64,000 bases of DNA from Bradyrhizobium sp. Ec3.3 (GTDB lineage: Bacteria > Pseudomonadota > Alphaproteobacteria > Rhizobiales > Xanthobacteraceae): contig NZ_AXAS01000001.1 in assembly GCF_000472925.1 (NCBI RefSeq), positions 1 through 64,000 on the forward strand. The letters are read 5' to 3'. The notes beneath the pieces were generated by a model. It had not been told where the DNA came from. It saw only the letters and a list, made by a program, of their open reading frames with translations, and did no database searches. Each line of letters opens with the position of its first letter. Positions within the stretch are counted from its first letter, which is position 1. Shown in pieces: positions 37,886 through 46,432 of the stretch. The position numbers and the translations under genes are program-made.

Positions 37886-39964
37886 TCAGACAAATCTGAT
37901 CTGTCCGAGTGTCATCAGCGGCACTCTCTCCCCCGAGAGGCTCTCCTCGCCGCCCGCTAAGGGATCGAGGCTCGCCAGACGACCGAAGTGCAGGCCGCTT
38001 CTCGCCTCAATTGAACGGATAGACACCTGGGTCGCGATTTTCAGTTGCGGTGACGTGAAACGGCCAAAGACGAACTCTTCTGCCTCATCTTCCAATTGAG
38101 CTTGCTGATCCATCTCGTAACCGGTTGCACATAGTCTTCCGGTACGATCGTGAACAAAGGCAATGATCTTCCAAAAGGCAGTAGGTATTTGCACGCCGTA
38201 CATGGGTTGATCTCTTGTATGCAGGTAGGGCCCCGTGAAGACCGAAATGCGCATTTTGTCCTCCCGCGCATGCTGAAGCGCGTAGTCCTCGAGCGCGAGC
38301 CAAATGGGCGAGTTGAACGCCTGCATCTGCGGAGATGTATTGGTGACATGCATAGAATCTTCGTTGCCGCGCTTGGCTTCGGTTGGCGTGCCCCAACCCG
38401 GGTCTTCGCGACGAGTCATATGGCCCCTACTGAACTTGGGCGGATTGCCGTAGCATTCATGCATGATCTGCTGTTCGCGCGGAATGCGAGGATCCCATTT
38501 CCAAGCTACGCGAGCACTCTTCCTGGACTTGTTGCCGTCGATGTTCACAGCGCTAAAGAAGCACATGCGACGGCTGCGGCTCATGACTACGCAGAAATGT
38601 TCGTACTTGAGCAAAGTCTCTTTGCCATCGGTCCCGTCGAACGTCAGAACGTCGCGAGCGTTGCGGACGACCTCGGGCAGTTCCACCACGCGCTTCTCAC
38701 CGTCCTCTGAGAGGAAATGAGCATCATAACCTTTGCGGTCGCGGTAGTCGGAGGCGACCGCCTCCTCAACGTCCTCGATGTCATCCTCTCCCCCTGCCTC
38801 AACATCCTGCAGATCGAATCTCGCAGGCGCACGATTTCCCATCGCGTTCCCGATAGAGACCTTTACGGTGAGCGGAAACGTTACGCTGACCTCCCGACCG
38901 TCTCCCTCTGCCACGATCTCCGAGGCGAGGACCCGCCTCGATGGGCGTTGGCGCGACCGAGGAGCGCTTGGCAGTGCACTGCTCCCGCGAGAAGCGGGGG
39001 CCGGTGCGCTGATCCGACCACTACGCACCTCATCAAGAACTGTTCGGACCACGTCGGACCGGACCGCGTAGTTCGTCGCCAGGAATGTGCCGCTAAAATG
39101 AAGTCCGACGGCTTCGCCCGAAATCAGATCGATGAGGGCAGAGCCGGAGTTGCCGCCGGCCGACGTACAATTATGAAATAGTCTGAGATCCTCAAGACGC
39201 GTAACGGCTCCCGGTGCAAGTCTCTTCTTGTCGTAGGTGTTGTCGAACAGCTGGTCCATTAGGACCTTGTCTGGAATTCTGCTGTCATAAGCGGGAAAGC
39301 CGATCAGACCAACGCTATCGCACAGGGCCGGAGCGGCCGCGAGGCGGATAGGCTGCGCTAGGGTCCGGCTACCGCTTTCACGCTCGACCTCGAAGAACGC
39401 GATATCGGGACCACCAGGTGGTACGACGTGAAGAACTCGAGTGAGCCGGAACACCAGCGTGTTGGGATTGCCTATCTCCTGAAGGAAATCGAGCGATGCG
39501 CCGATTTCCGCACCTAGGCCCATCTTGAATGTAAAGCCTTGGCCTTTCCGAGCGACGAATTCGTTCGCCACGTGACGATTGGTTACGACAATCTCGTCGT
39601 GCACGAGCCAACCTGTGCCCACCCAATCCAATCCAGCGTTCTCGAGGTCGATACGACCGACAGCTTGAGCTGCGCTTTTGATCAGACCTTCCGCCTTGGT
39701 CAATCGCTCCTTCCAGATGCCGCTGTCGAGCGCGTCGAGGAATATGAGCTCCGCCTGGTTATTTTTGATCGCAAGAACTGGGCGAGTACGCTTAAGGATT
39801 ATACTCTCGTTCACGATCTGGTCTTCGAGGGCATCCCCTGTCGGCGTAGGCGCTTTGCCTTCCGTGAACACGAAGTCTCTGGTTTCTTCAGCCAGCTTGG
39901 GATCGCTGTCATGAACCCAAGAGGTGAAATTCTGCAGCCGCCGCAGCCGTTCTTCCTTCGACAT
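37886..39964 (-). CDS. trypsin-like protease fused to DNA/RNA non-specific endonuclease
   Basis: A 692-residue protein from MSKEERLRRLQ. Residues about 110-310 are a trypsin-like domain: His131 (VTNRHVA), Asp187 (GGPDIAFFEV) and Ser273 (SAGGNSGSALID). A basic linker (PRSRQRPSRRV) follows, then a NUC-type nuclease (about 420-690) with the catalytic His515 in SRGHMTRRED and later NTSPQMQAFNSPIW. The family cleaves DNA and RNA without sequence specificity. One chain thus carries two toxic activities. A possible model is that the protease part releases or activates the nuclease. It is isolated, with 374 bases upstream before the subtilase gene and 141 bases to the next gene. Confidence 0.85.
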   Translation of the reverse strand: MSKEERLRRLQNFTSWVHDSDPKLAEETRDFVFTEGKAPTPTGDALEDQIVNESIILKRTRPVLAIKNNQAELIFLDALDSGIWKERLTKAEGLIKSAAQAVGRIDLENAGLDWVGTGWLVHDEIVVTNRHVANEFVARKGQGFTFKMGLGAEIGASLDFLQEIGNPNTLVFRLTRVLHVVPPGGPDIAFFEVERESGSRTLAQPIRLAAAPALCDSVGLIGFPAYDSRIPDKVLMDQLFDNTYDKKRLAPGAVTRLEDLRLFHNCTSAGGNSGSALIDLISGEAVGLHFSGTFLATNYAVRSDVVRTVLDEVRSGRISAPAPASRGSSALPSAPRSRQRPSRRVLASEIVAEGDGREVSVTFPLTVKVSIGNAMGNRAPARFDLQDVEAGGEDDIEDVEEAVASDYRDRKGYDAHFLSEDGEKRVVELPEVVRNARDVLTFDGTDGKETLLKYEHFCVVMSRSRRMCFFSAVNIDGNKSRKSARVAWKWDPRIPREQQIMHECYGNPPKFSRGHMTRREDPGWGTPTEAKRGNEDSMHVTNTSPQMQAFNSPIWLALEDYALQHAREDKMRISVFTGPYLHTRDQPMYGVQIPTAFWKIIAFVHDRTGRLCATGYEMDQQAQLEDEAEEFVFGRFTSPQLKIATQVSIRSIEARSGLHFGRLASLDPLAGGEESLSGERVPLMTLGQIRFV

Positions 39965-40338
39965 CTCAGATCTCCGAGTCCTGCACCCGCACCATCTGCC
40001 CCGTAAGGTATCAAAGGTTGCGCTTCGGAGAAGCCACTCCAAGCAATACCATCCCAGGGAGAATCCTAGTTGCAGGGCATTCGGAAACGAACGAAGCCGC
40101 ACGCCGGCCGCGACCATGCGCTTGCGGGTCAGAGAACCGTCGGTGTCGTTGACGAGGAAGGCGGACGGATGAGCGAGATGTTCTAAGCACTTAGCGATCG
40201 CAAATCATTCCCGGCCCGGAATACCTCAAATAACAGGTATCGGCGCGCCGTGCCGTCCGGATACTGTTTATCGCATAGGCTCTTCGACAGGAGTCCTTCC
40301 CGCCACGGCAGCTGAAGGACAGCCAGAGGAAGACTGCA
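39965..40338. other. 374-base gap upstream of the trypsin-nuclease gene
   Basis: No gene seen; probably the promoter region of that gene. The alternative upstream frame of the gene (to 40117) has no protein-like composition. Confidence 0.5.
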
Positions 40339-42840
40339 TCACTTTCGACGTAGGCTGGTCGTCGGCCGAACAGCAAGCTCGATGAGGGTGCGATTGCGTT
40401 GACGCGACATCGAAGCCATTTCGGTCACCGCTGCTTGATAGATATCCTGTGTAATCCCGGGAGACCTGATGCTGACGATGAGGGAATATCGAACGGGTAC
40501 GCCTGCATACTGGCCTTTCCAGAGATCGTCCGTCCACCAACCTTTCTTCGGCGTGATACGGATTCCGTTCTGGCGTGCGACGTCGACAGCTGCTCCACTA
40601 AACCTGTCATGATGAATCGTTCCCCGTTCCCGGAGCTGCGATCCGAGAGCCCAGCCGTCCTCGGATCGTTCGGGTGGACTGCTCGTCCTTCGCGACCGTA
40701 GGGCCCGGTTACGCCGCATCAAGACATCGAGCTCATTGTCCTCCGGACCGCGAACGTCGAATCCCAGCCGATGCGAAGCGTATCTCGACCAGCGGCCAGC
40801 CGCGGCCGCTGCGAGATCCGGCTCAATGAAATAGGATAATGTCACCCGCAGCTCGACTTGCGTCTTCCCCATTTCTCGAAGGATTCGCGCGGGCCATGGC
40901 AGTTCGTGATAGGCCAATTGCGTCGCGACCGTCCTGCCGTTCTCGAAGGAGAATGGCGCAAACTGATCTTGCGCTATGAGAGTCAACGCATCCGAGGCGC
41001 TCTGACGAGCGCGGTCCTCGTCGGGTACCCCGTAGCCGTAGAGCGCGACAAGACGATCCCGTTGGAGCTGCTTGTTAGCATCCGCCGTTCGCTCGAGCAT
41101 GGCGGGCGTCCAGTCGGTCGAGTGAACGATCAGGCCGCGAATAGTCTCCGGCCAATATTGAGGATACCGAGTACTCAAGCGTCCAGCCATTCCCGAGATT
41201 GCGGCGGTCGCAGCGCTTGTCTCGGCCAAGATGCCGAAACGCCTGGACGGGTGTTTATTAGTCGTCAGCACGCCGAGTTCTTGCAAGAGCCTCGTTTCGC
41301 CGGTGTCACGGTCCACTTCGTGATTACCGGCTTCGAAGACAACATCGGGCTTGATCGCGCGCTTGTTTGCCCATGACCAGCTCGTTTTGCTCGTCGGCGA
41401 TAGATCGCCCGCGGCACAGAGAAGGTCGCCGCCGCCTGGATGCTCGTCGACGAAAGTGCACCCTCCTACCGTAAGAGCGTTGAGGGCTTGGCCCGGACAA
41501 GTGATGCCCGATTCTTCATTTCGGTTGACGTAACCGGACATCATCAACGGTTCATCGAGGATGTTGCCCGCAGCAACGCAGAATAGGCGTGGTTCGGCGT
41601 CTTTGCCCCATGCCAGCTGATCGACGGACGCAGACAGCGTGGATGGCGTCCCATCGTCGGACCCAGTTGGGCTCGTGAATGCAAGACAATATACCCGTTT
41701 CGCATCCTCAGAGGCCTCCAGGACTTCAACCGCCGCGGCGATCTCGCCCGTAGCCTCGCGCGGGAATCGCTGTCCATTCGGCGGTCGCAACACGGTCACG
41801 GATTCAAGTCCGTTCTCTGGCTTGATGGATTCACGACCGTCGAGAATGTTCGCTAGCTTGGGGTATAAGGCTATACCAGCCACGAGCGTGCCGTGAGGGT
41901 CCCACCCGTTCACAGGCCACTGTTCGGCAAGCGAATGGCAACGCGACTCCGGTAGCGCAGATGAGAGCATCGGATGGCTGTGATCAACGCCGGTATCGAG
42001 GATACTGATGCGCGCGGCATCAGCGCCAGGTGCCCGCATCCTCGATGCGATCGCGGCGTTCAGCTCCCTGCGCGCATTGTGTCCCATGTCCAGCACATCG
42101 AGTGTGAGACTGGAGCAGGCGCGCAATTCCATTACCGCCCCGGAGCCATCGATCAATCTCTGCAAGTCTTCGCGTCGCGCATGGCCGCGAAGAACGCGGA
42201 CGCGGGAAAATTCGACCTCTCCCTGATCGAAGCGAACGCCGAATAGTCTCGCGGAGTTGCGGAGCTTCTGCGAAGCTTCCGGCTTCACCCAAATTTCCCA
42301 CTCCGCCACTTTTCCGACCTCTGGCAGAAGCTCGGGCGCGTCGAGCCAGAGGTCTTCCAGTTTGGTTGGAAAGAATCGATCGATGCTCTCAAAGAAAAAG
42401 AAGTTCGCAGGTCTTCTCCCGTCACCGTCCCATTCCGCGTATGCAGCAGCACGATTGCGAAGTGTGTCGGCCTTGGAGAGGGTGAGCAGGAGGTTGGCCC
42501 TCTGACGCCGACCGCGTCCCTTGATCGATAGAAGCTGGAGCACACCCTGCGGTTTCTGATATGCATCCTTCGTTACTTCGGCCACAACGCCGATGTCCGA
42601 TCTCGCCGTTACGCTTAAGTGGATCTGCGCGTCTTCCGAATCGTTTGCTGACTGGCTGAGCGCTGCCCTCTTGGTCGCGACTGCACTCTCGAAGGTCTGC
42701 GCGAATCTTTGATAATGTTGTGGTCTGCTTTTTACAGGCGGCGGATGTTCATCACCGCCGCGGCCAGTCGGCGCCGCGAACGGGATCTGATAAGCGGACA
42801 GATCGATGAAAAGGTGAGGATATCGTCGAATCGTGGCCAT
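40339..42840 (-). CDS. ietS: subtilisin-like serine protease, IetS-like
   Basis: An 833-residue S8 protease. The catalytic triad is visible at Asp282 (ISILDTGVDHSHP), His316 (WDPHGTLVAG) and Ser542 (LAETSAATAAISG), with the oxyanion Asn426 in CVAAGNILDE. A long N-terminal region (about 270 residues) precedes it and a C-terminal 250-residue region follows. No signal peptide is seen. The ATPase gene is 28 bases upstream. Pairs of AAA ATPase and subtilase are known as ietAS, described as a stability and incompatibility locus on Agrobacterium Ti plasmids, where the ATPase counteracts the protease, and listed among anti-phage systems. This pair fits that family. Confidence 0.85.
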   Translation of the reverse strand: MATIRRYPHLFIDLSAYQIPFAAPTGRGGDEHPPPVKSRPQHYQRFAQTFESAVATKRAALSQSANDSEDAQIHLSVTARSDIGVVAEVTKDAYQKPQGVLQLLSIKGRGRRQRANLLLTLSKADTLRNRAAAYAEWDGDGRRPANFFFFESIDRFFPTKLEDLWLDAPELLPEVGKVAEWEIWVKPEASQKLRNSARLFGVRFDQGEVEFSRVRVLRGHARREDLQRLIDGSGAVMELRACSSLTLDVLDMGHNARRELNAAIASRMRAPGADAARISILDTGVDHSHPMLSSALPESRCHSLAEQWPVNGWDPHGTLVAGIALYPKLANILDGRESIKPENGLESVTVLRPPNGQRFPREATGEIAAAVEVLEASEDAKRVYCLAFTSPTGSDDGTPSTLSASVDQLAWGKDAEPRLFCVAAGNILDEPLMMSGYVNRNEESGITCPGQALNALTVGGCTFVDEHPGGGDLLCAAGDLSPTSKTSWSWANKRAIKPDVVFEAGNHEVDRDTGETRLLQELGVLTTNKHPSRRFGILAETSAATAAISGMAGRLSTRYPQYWPETIRGLIVHSTDWTPAMLERTADANKQLQRDRLVALYGYGVPDEDRARQSASDALTLIAQDQFAPFSFENGRTVATQLAYHELPWPARILREMGKTQVELRVTLSYFIEPDLAAAAAGRWSRYASHRLGFDVRGPEDNELDVLMRRNRALRSRRTSSPPERSEDGWALGSQLRERGTIHHDRFSGAAVDVARQNGIRITPKKGWWTDDLWKGQYAGVPVRYSLIVSIRSPGITQDIYQAAVTEMASMSRQRNRTLIELAVRPTTSLRRK

Positions 42841-42868
42841 GCGGCCGCATTGGGCAAGGTCCGCCCGG

Positions 42869-43855
42869 TCAAGTCAACGGCCTGACCCTATGGCTGTCGG
42901 CCAGCGAAGCAAGGAGCAGTTCGGTGTCCACAACGTTATCGTGATCCAGAACGGCATCACGGGCAGCGTCGTCGGCGGCCCGCACTATCTCTGCCTGGCT
43001 CAGATTGGCTGCCCCCGAAGTTACGGCAGCCCAATCGATTCGATCGAGGTCGAAGTTTGACAGCACGGACTCTACCAACGGACGAACGAGCGGTGGACCG
43101 GGAAGCTCGAAGTGGAGCGACGCATTGAAACGCCGGAATATGGCCCTGTCCAGGAGCTCCGGGTGGTTTGTCGCAGCGAAGACGAGGCTCGTGCTGCGAT
43201 CCTCATCGAGAAACTGCAGGAAAGAATTGAGAATCCGCCGCGCCTCGCCGACGTCGTTGTCTGTCGCTCTGCTCGTCGCGAGAGCATCCACTTCGTCGAA
43301 GAGATAGACCGCACGACGCTCCGACATGGCGTCGAAAACCAAGCGCAGTTTGGAGGCTGTCTCGCCCATGTACTTCGTGATCAGGCCGTCCAGCAGAATC
43401 GTGAAAAGTGGTAGGCCCAGCTCGGTGGCCACCGCAGCCGTGCTCATCGTCTTCCCGGTCCCTGGCGGCCCCACCAGAAGGAACTTGCGGCGGGGTTGCA
43501 GACCGCGAGCCTCAAGCTTCGACCGCTCGCACTGCTCTTTCACGATCTTGCGTAGTCGCGCCAATAGGTGATCATCCAGGACCATATCGGACAGACGTAC
43601 ATCCGGATTCGCTACCGACATGACGCCCACGAGCTCGCCGCGAGGGCGGAGCATCGGAATCGGATCGCGCGATTTGGCAACGGGTCCCGCCGACGCGTCG
43701 GCCTCGCGTAGCAGCGCCCGGATTTCGGCAGCGATTTTTTCCTGCCCTCGGCCGGCGGCCGTCTCGGCCATCTGCTCGGCTATACGAGCGAAACGCTCGC
43801 GATCGCCGCGTGCGTGGCTTCTGATAAGGGCGACGATCTGTTGTACGGTTGCCAT
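42869..43855 (-). CDS. ietA: AAA+ ATPase, IetA-like
   Basis: A 328-residue AAA+ ATPase. P-loop at 129-136 (GPPGTGKT), Walker B near 187-188 (VYLFDEVDAL), arginine/sensor region after DRSTSLVFAATNHPELLDRAIFRRF. The N-terminal ~100 residues are helical. The start ATG lies one base after the stop of the small HTH gene (TGAAATG), so coupling is likely. The partner subtilase is 28 bases downstream. In ietAS loci the ATPase restrains the protease, so loss of this gene product would be expected to free the toxin; that is from the known family, not shown here. Confidence 0.87.
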   Translation of the reverse strand: MATVQQIVALIRSHARGDRERFARIAEQMAETAAGRGQEKIAAEIRALLREADASAGPVAKSRDPIPMLRPRGELVGVMSVANPDVRLSDMVLDDHLLARLRKIVKEQCERSKLEARGLQPRRKFLLVGPPGTGKTMSTAAVATELGLPLFTILLDGLITKYMGETASKLRLVFDAMSERRAVYLFDEVDALATSRATDNDVGEARRILNSFLQFLDEDRSTSLVFAATNHPELLDRAIFRRFNASLHFELPGPPLVRPLVESVLSNFDLDRIDWAAVTSGAANLSQAEIVRAADDAARDAVLDHDNVVDTELLLASLADSHRVRPLT

Positions 43856-43856
43856 T

Positions 43857-44183
43857 TCAGTTCCGTTCACGCCCCACCCGCATATTTTGCATAATATGCA
43901 AAATCTGCGACGCCGCATCGACCTCTTCCGGCCCCAACTGGGTGATCAACCTAGCAAGTTCCTCCTGACGGACCGTTAAGTCCTGCCGAGCGAGAAACTC
44001 CTGCAGCCGCTCCTCTTGATGCGGCCGCATGCCCGTCTTCTCTTTTAGTACGCGATGAAGCGTAGTGTAGTTCCACGCAAGTTCGGCGGCCAATTTCTGC
44101 AACGACAACCCTCGTCGCGCCTTGTAGAACAGGACTCGACCGGCAAGCTGCCGTTGCGCTTCCGTTTGGAGATTGTTAATCAT
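43857..44183 (-). CDS. small HTH-type regulator upstream of the ietAS-like genes
   Basis: About 108 residues from MINNLQTEAQRQLAGRVLFYKARRGLSLQKLAAELAWNYTTLHRVLKEKTG, which looks like a helix-turn-helix, with a helical tail. An ATG at 44189 is also possible, but it lies within the palindrome. It overlaps the downstream palindrome at its 3' end, and the ATPase ATG follows its stop after one base. A small DNA-binding protein just before a toxin-antitoxin-like pair is most simply an autoregulator. Confidence 0.75.
   Translation of the reverse strand: MINNLQTEAQRQLAGRVLFYKARRGLSLQKLAAELAWNYTTLHRVLKEKTGMRPHQEERLQEFLARQDLTVRQEELARLITQLGPEEVDAASQILHIMQNMRVGRERN
43884..43904. promoter_or_regulatory. 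palindromic operator in front of ietA-like gene
   Basis: Perfect 10-bp arms, ATTTTGCATA and TATGCAAAAT, with one central base. It lies inside the 3' end of the HTH gene, 29-49 bases before the ATPase ATG. The half-site ATTTTGCA also occurs in the next palindrome, so both are probably bound by the same protein. Confidence 0.7.
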
Positions 44184-44187
44184 ACCC

Positions 44188-44208
44188 ATTTTGCATTTTT
44201 TGCAAAAT
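44188..44208. promoter_or_regulatory. palindromic operator in front of the HTH gene
   Basis: Perfect 8-bp arms, ATTTTGCA and TGCAAAAT, with a T-rich 5-base spacer. It overlaps the Shine-Dalgarno region of the HTH gene, between that gene and the chagasin stop. It shares its half-site with the palindrome at 43884. Confidence 0.7.
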
Positions 44209-44220
44209 CTGCAACAAAGG

Positions 44221-44508
44221 TCAAGGCCCGACAATCACGTTGTAGGTTCTCGTTTCGCGAGGCTCTTTCCCTGGCCGGGCGAGCATGAACTGAATTTTTC
44301 CGTCGGCTCCGAGCGCCCGGAAGCGAAATACGACTTCATGTCGACCTTCTCCCCGTCGTTCGAGGCCGACCAAAATAAACCGGGCCTGCTCGAAATCCGG
44401 TTTCCACTGAAACCCGGCCGTAGCGAAGTTGGGGAGGACCACTTCGAATTCCTCTCCGCGACGAACGCCGGAGATCGTTGAATCCCGCGCGTTCTCGGGA
44501 TTGCTCAT
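44221..44508 (-). CDS. chagasin-type (I42) cysteine protease inhibitor
   Basis: A 95-residue protein. The chagasin family hallmarks appear as three loops: NFATAGFQW (the NPTTG-like loop with conserved W), the middle GLERRGEGRHEVVF loop, and RPGKEPRETRTYNVIV (the RPW-like loop). Chagasins block papain-like proteases by wedge binding. Its ATG overlaps the papain-like protease stop (ATGA), so the inhibitor is translated right after the protease. It has no signal peptide. The most economical reading is an immunity or control partner. Confidence 0.83.
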   Translation of the reverse strand: MSNPENARDSTISGVRRGEEFEVVLPNFATAGFQWKPDFEQARFILVGLERRGEGRHEVVFRFRALGADGKIQFMLARPGKEPRETRTYNVIVGP

Positions 44509-45326
44509 GTAGTCCTCTCGGCCTCGATTGCTACAAATGGCCTCGTGTCAATTTCGCATTGACCGTATCGAATCCGAAAACAGCCGCCTTCCCCCGCATC
44601 CGGCCCCCAGCTGTTCCGAACGATCCAAAAACTCTGGTCGTCGTCATAACCGACGATCACCACGGCATGCAGCCCCTCATTTTCGCCGGCGACGTGCTCG
44701 TACACGCCCGCATCGTAGGCTAGGAAATCTTCGAAAACTCTCATCACCGCCACGACCGGCCCGTCCTCGGTGATTGATAACCTCCGATCCTTTGGATCCA
44801 CGATATAGCTGAAGCCTGCTACCCTCACAGCCGGTCGGGTAGGAACGCATTGGGTCGCGCCGGGATCATACGGAAAGTCCGCCTCGATACCGACTCCCAC
44901 CCGCTGGGCCCTTGAAAGCGCAGAATCGAGCCACATTCCGTCCTCGCAGCGCCCTCCTCCACAGAAGAAAAGATCCGCCTCTGAAAGGTCGATCGATCCA
45001 GCTTCTCCCTCGTGAAGCCGAAGGCGTGCTTCCATGGCTGCACAAATTGCGAATGCCGAACACGAGTTGCATACTGACTGGTCTCTGACATCCGAAAGGA
45101 TGGAGGGTTCTCGAGTTCGCCAGTCCCAGGTGCGCGGCGCCGCCGCCCGACTGGAACGAGGTGCCAGCAGCCTTCCAGAAGCTGCCCGCAACGCCTCATC
45201 CACGGCGACTTCCGGGATGCCGGCAACGCGCCGGCGCTTCGGATCGAGATCGAATAGCGGCGTGCGCCGGGCTCGCCAAGCTGCCGAGCTTGTCTGAAGA
45301 GATCTCTCCAGATCGCTAAATTCCAT
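44505..45326 (-). CDS. papain-like (C1A) cysteine protease
   Basis: A 273-residue protein without a signal peptide. C1 catalytic residues are seen: Gln83 (oxyanion), Cys89 (SVCNSCSAFA), His220 (GLHAVVIVGYDD) and Asn238 with Trp240 (WIVRNSWGPD). The N-terminal ~65 residues resemble a short propeptide region. The chagasin-like gene overlaps its stop (ATGA). Papain-like enzymes occur in predicted bacterial effector systems; a coupled inhibitor suggests a toxin-antitoxin or self-restrained effector. It begins the minus-strand series that runs into the HTH and ietAS-like genes. Confidence 0.85.
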   Translation of the reverse strand: MEFSDLERSLQTSSAAWRARRTPLFDLDPKRRRVAGIPEVAVDEALRAASGRLLAPRSSRAAAPRTWDWRTREPSILSDVRDQSVCNSCSAFAICAAMEARLRLHEGEAGSIDLSEADLFFCGGGRCEDGMWLDSALSRAQRVGVGIEADFPYDPGATQCVPTRPAVRVAGFSYIVDPKDRRLSITEDGPVVAVMRVFEDFLAYDAGVYEHVAGENEGLHAVVIVGYDDDQSFWIVRNSWGPDAGEGGCFRIRYGQCEIDTRPFVAIEAERTT

Positions 45327-45790
45327 AGTCCGCTTCCCCGCAAAATGCCTAGCCTTCCGTGGCTACCACATAAGAATCGATCGTCCGAGGCCGGAAGTCC
45401 AGCGGGCGCAGCAGAAGGCCGGTCCGGTAGCGGCGGGTTTTTGCTTCGGATCTGACAGTCAGAGGCGGCAGTGGCTGCAGCACCGGACTGTCAGGGCGCT
45501 CTCACCTTGATGCCGCCGAGGGCGTTGGCGGCATTGGCGAAATCCTCGCCAAAGCTGATGAAGGCCTCACAGCCTTCCGCCTTCGCCAGATAAAGGCCAT
45601 CCGCAAAGTCACGCCCTGCCGCATCCAACCCAACGGGTTCGCCGCGGCGGTCGCCATTTTTAGTCATCGAGCCCGTTAACCAATCTACGGCGGCCCGAAC
45701 TTTCGCCAATTACTCGTGATATGAATGGACCGTGTCGCTAAGCAAATTTGATCCCGAGGCGATCGAAGCGATCACAAGGAGACGACCACG
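45327..45790. other. 464-base interval with a toxin remnant
   Basis: It holds the upstream region of the papain gene, a VapC C-terminal remnant at 45491-45631 on the minus strand, and the Shine-Dalgarno (AAGGAGA) of the next plus-strand gene. No other gene is seen. Confidence 0.45.
45491..45631 (-). pseudogene. C-terminal fragment of a VapC-like PIN toxin
   Basis: The frame gives GRDFADGLYLAKAEGCEAFISFGEDFANAANALGG, a VapC-type PIN-domain end with the conserved DFAD and FD-like acids. The N-terminal half, including the first acidic residues, is absent. No VapB gene is seen. Confidence 0.6.
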
Positions 45791-46201
45791 ATGAGCCGCC
45801 CGCAATCCTTGCAGGAGGTCGCCGACGATGCGGTCTCCGGACGCAAGTCGTTCGGGCATGCTCTCGACGAATTTCTGGACGCGTTCTATCTCGACCACCC
45901 GAACAAGCCGCAGCAGCAACGGCGGCTCGATGAAGCGCCGAATTTCACAGGCGACCCGCTTCAGGATGCGTGGCTGGGCGCGGTCGGCGAACATCTCGCC
46001 CGTCGCTGGGGGCTGAATGTGCCGACGTGGACATGGCGTCCGCAGCACTGTGCTCTGAACGCACCGACCTTCGCTCCGGATTCGCGCCCGCTCCGCCATA
46101 TACTAATCGCGCAGAGCCCGGCTGCCTTCAAATCGCGCATGATCTTCACCTTGGCTGCCCCCCTGCAAAGGGCCCGCTTCCCCCGCGCAGCGGACCGGTG
46201 A
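45791..46201 (+). CDS. hypothetical protein
   Basis: A 136-residue soluble protein, with SLQEVADDAVSGRKSFGHALDEFLDAFY, an LGAVGEHLARRWGL centre and HILIAQSPAAFKSRMIFTLAAPLQRARFPR at the end. Similar proteins occur in rhizobia, often near toxin-like or nucleotidyltransferase genes. It has a good Shine-Dalgarno (AAGGAG). It could be an antitoxin to a lost neighbour, but there is no direct evidence. Confidence 0.6.
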   Translation: MSRPQSLQEVADDAVSGRKSFGHALDEFLDAFYLDHPNKPQQQRRLDEAPNFTGDPLQDAWLGAVGEHLARRWGLNVPTWTWRPQHCALNAPTFAPDSRPLRHILIAQSPAAFKSRMIFTLAAPLQRARFPRAADR

Positions 46202-46432
46202 AGGGAGCTCCGGCCGTGAGCCTTTGCGCTTCTCCGCTGTGGTTCTGACCACCCCGGCCTGCTGTGATCAGGACCTAGGGTTGTCCCGAGGTTGTCCCTT
46301 GTTGGGGGTAAAGTCAGGCTGTGCCCGTTTGAGCGATGTAGTGCGGACCTATCTCGAACGGCCAGCCATTGGTTGCCATGCCGTCCGTTGTATTTCCGAA
46401 GTCATCCGCCTCCAAGGAGGCGGGATACCTGG

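Noticed and set aside
46276..46300. Direct repeat GGTTGTCCC ahead of the TIR-NTPase
   Set aside because: Two 9-base copies alone are too weak to call an operator.
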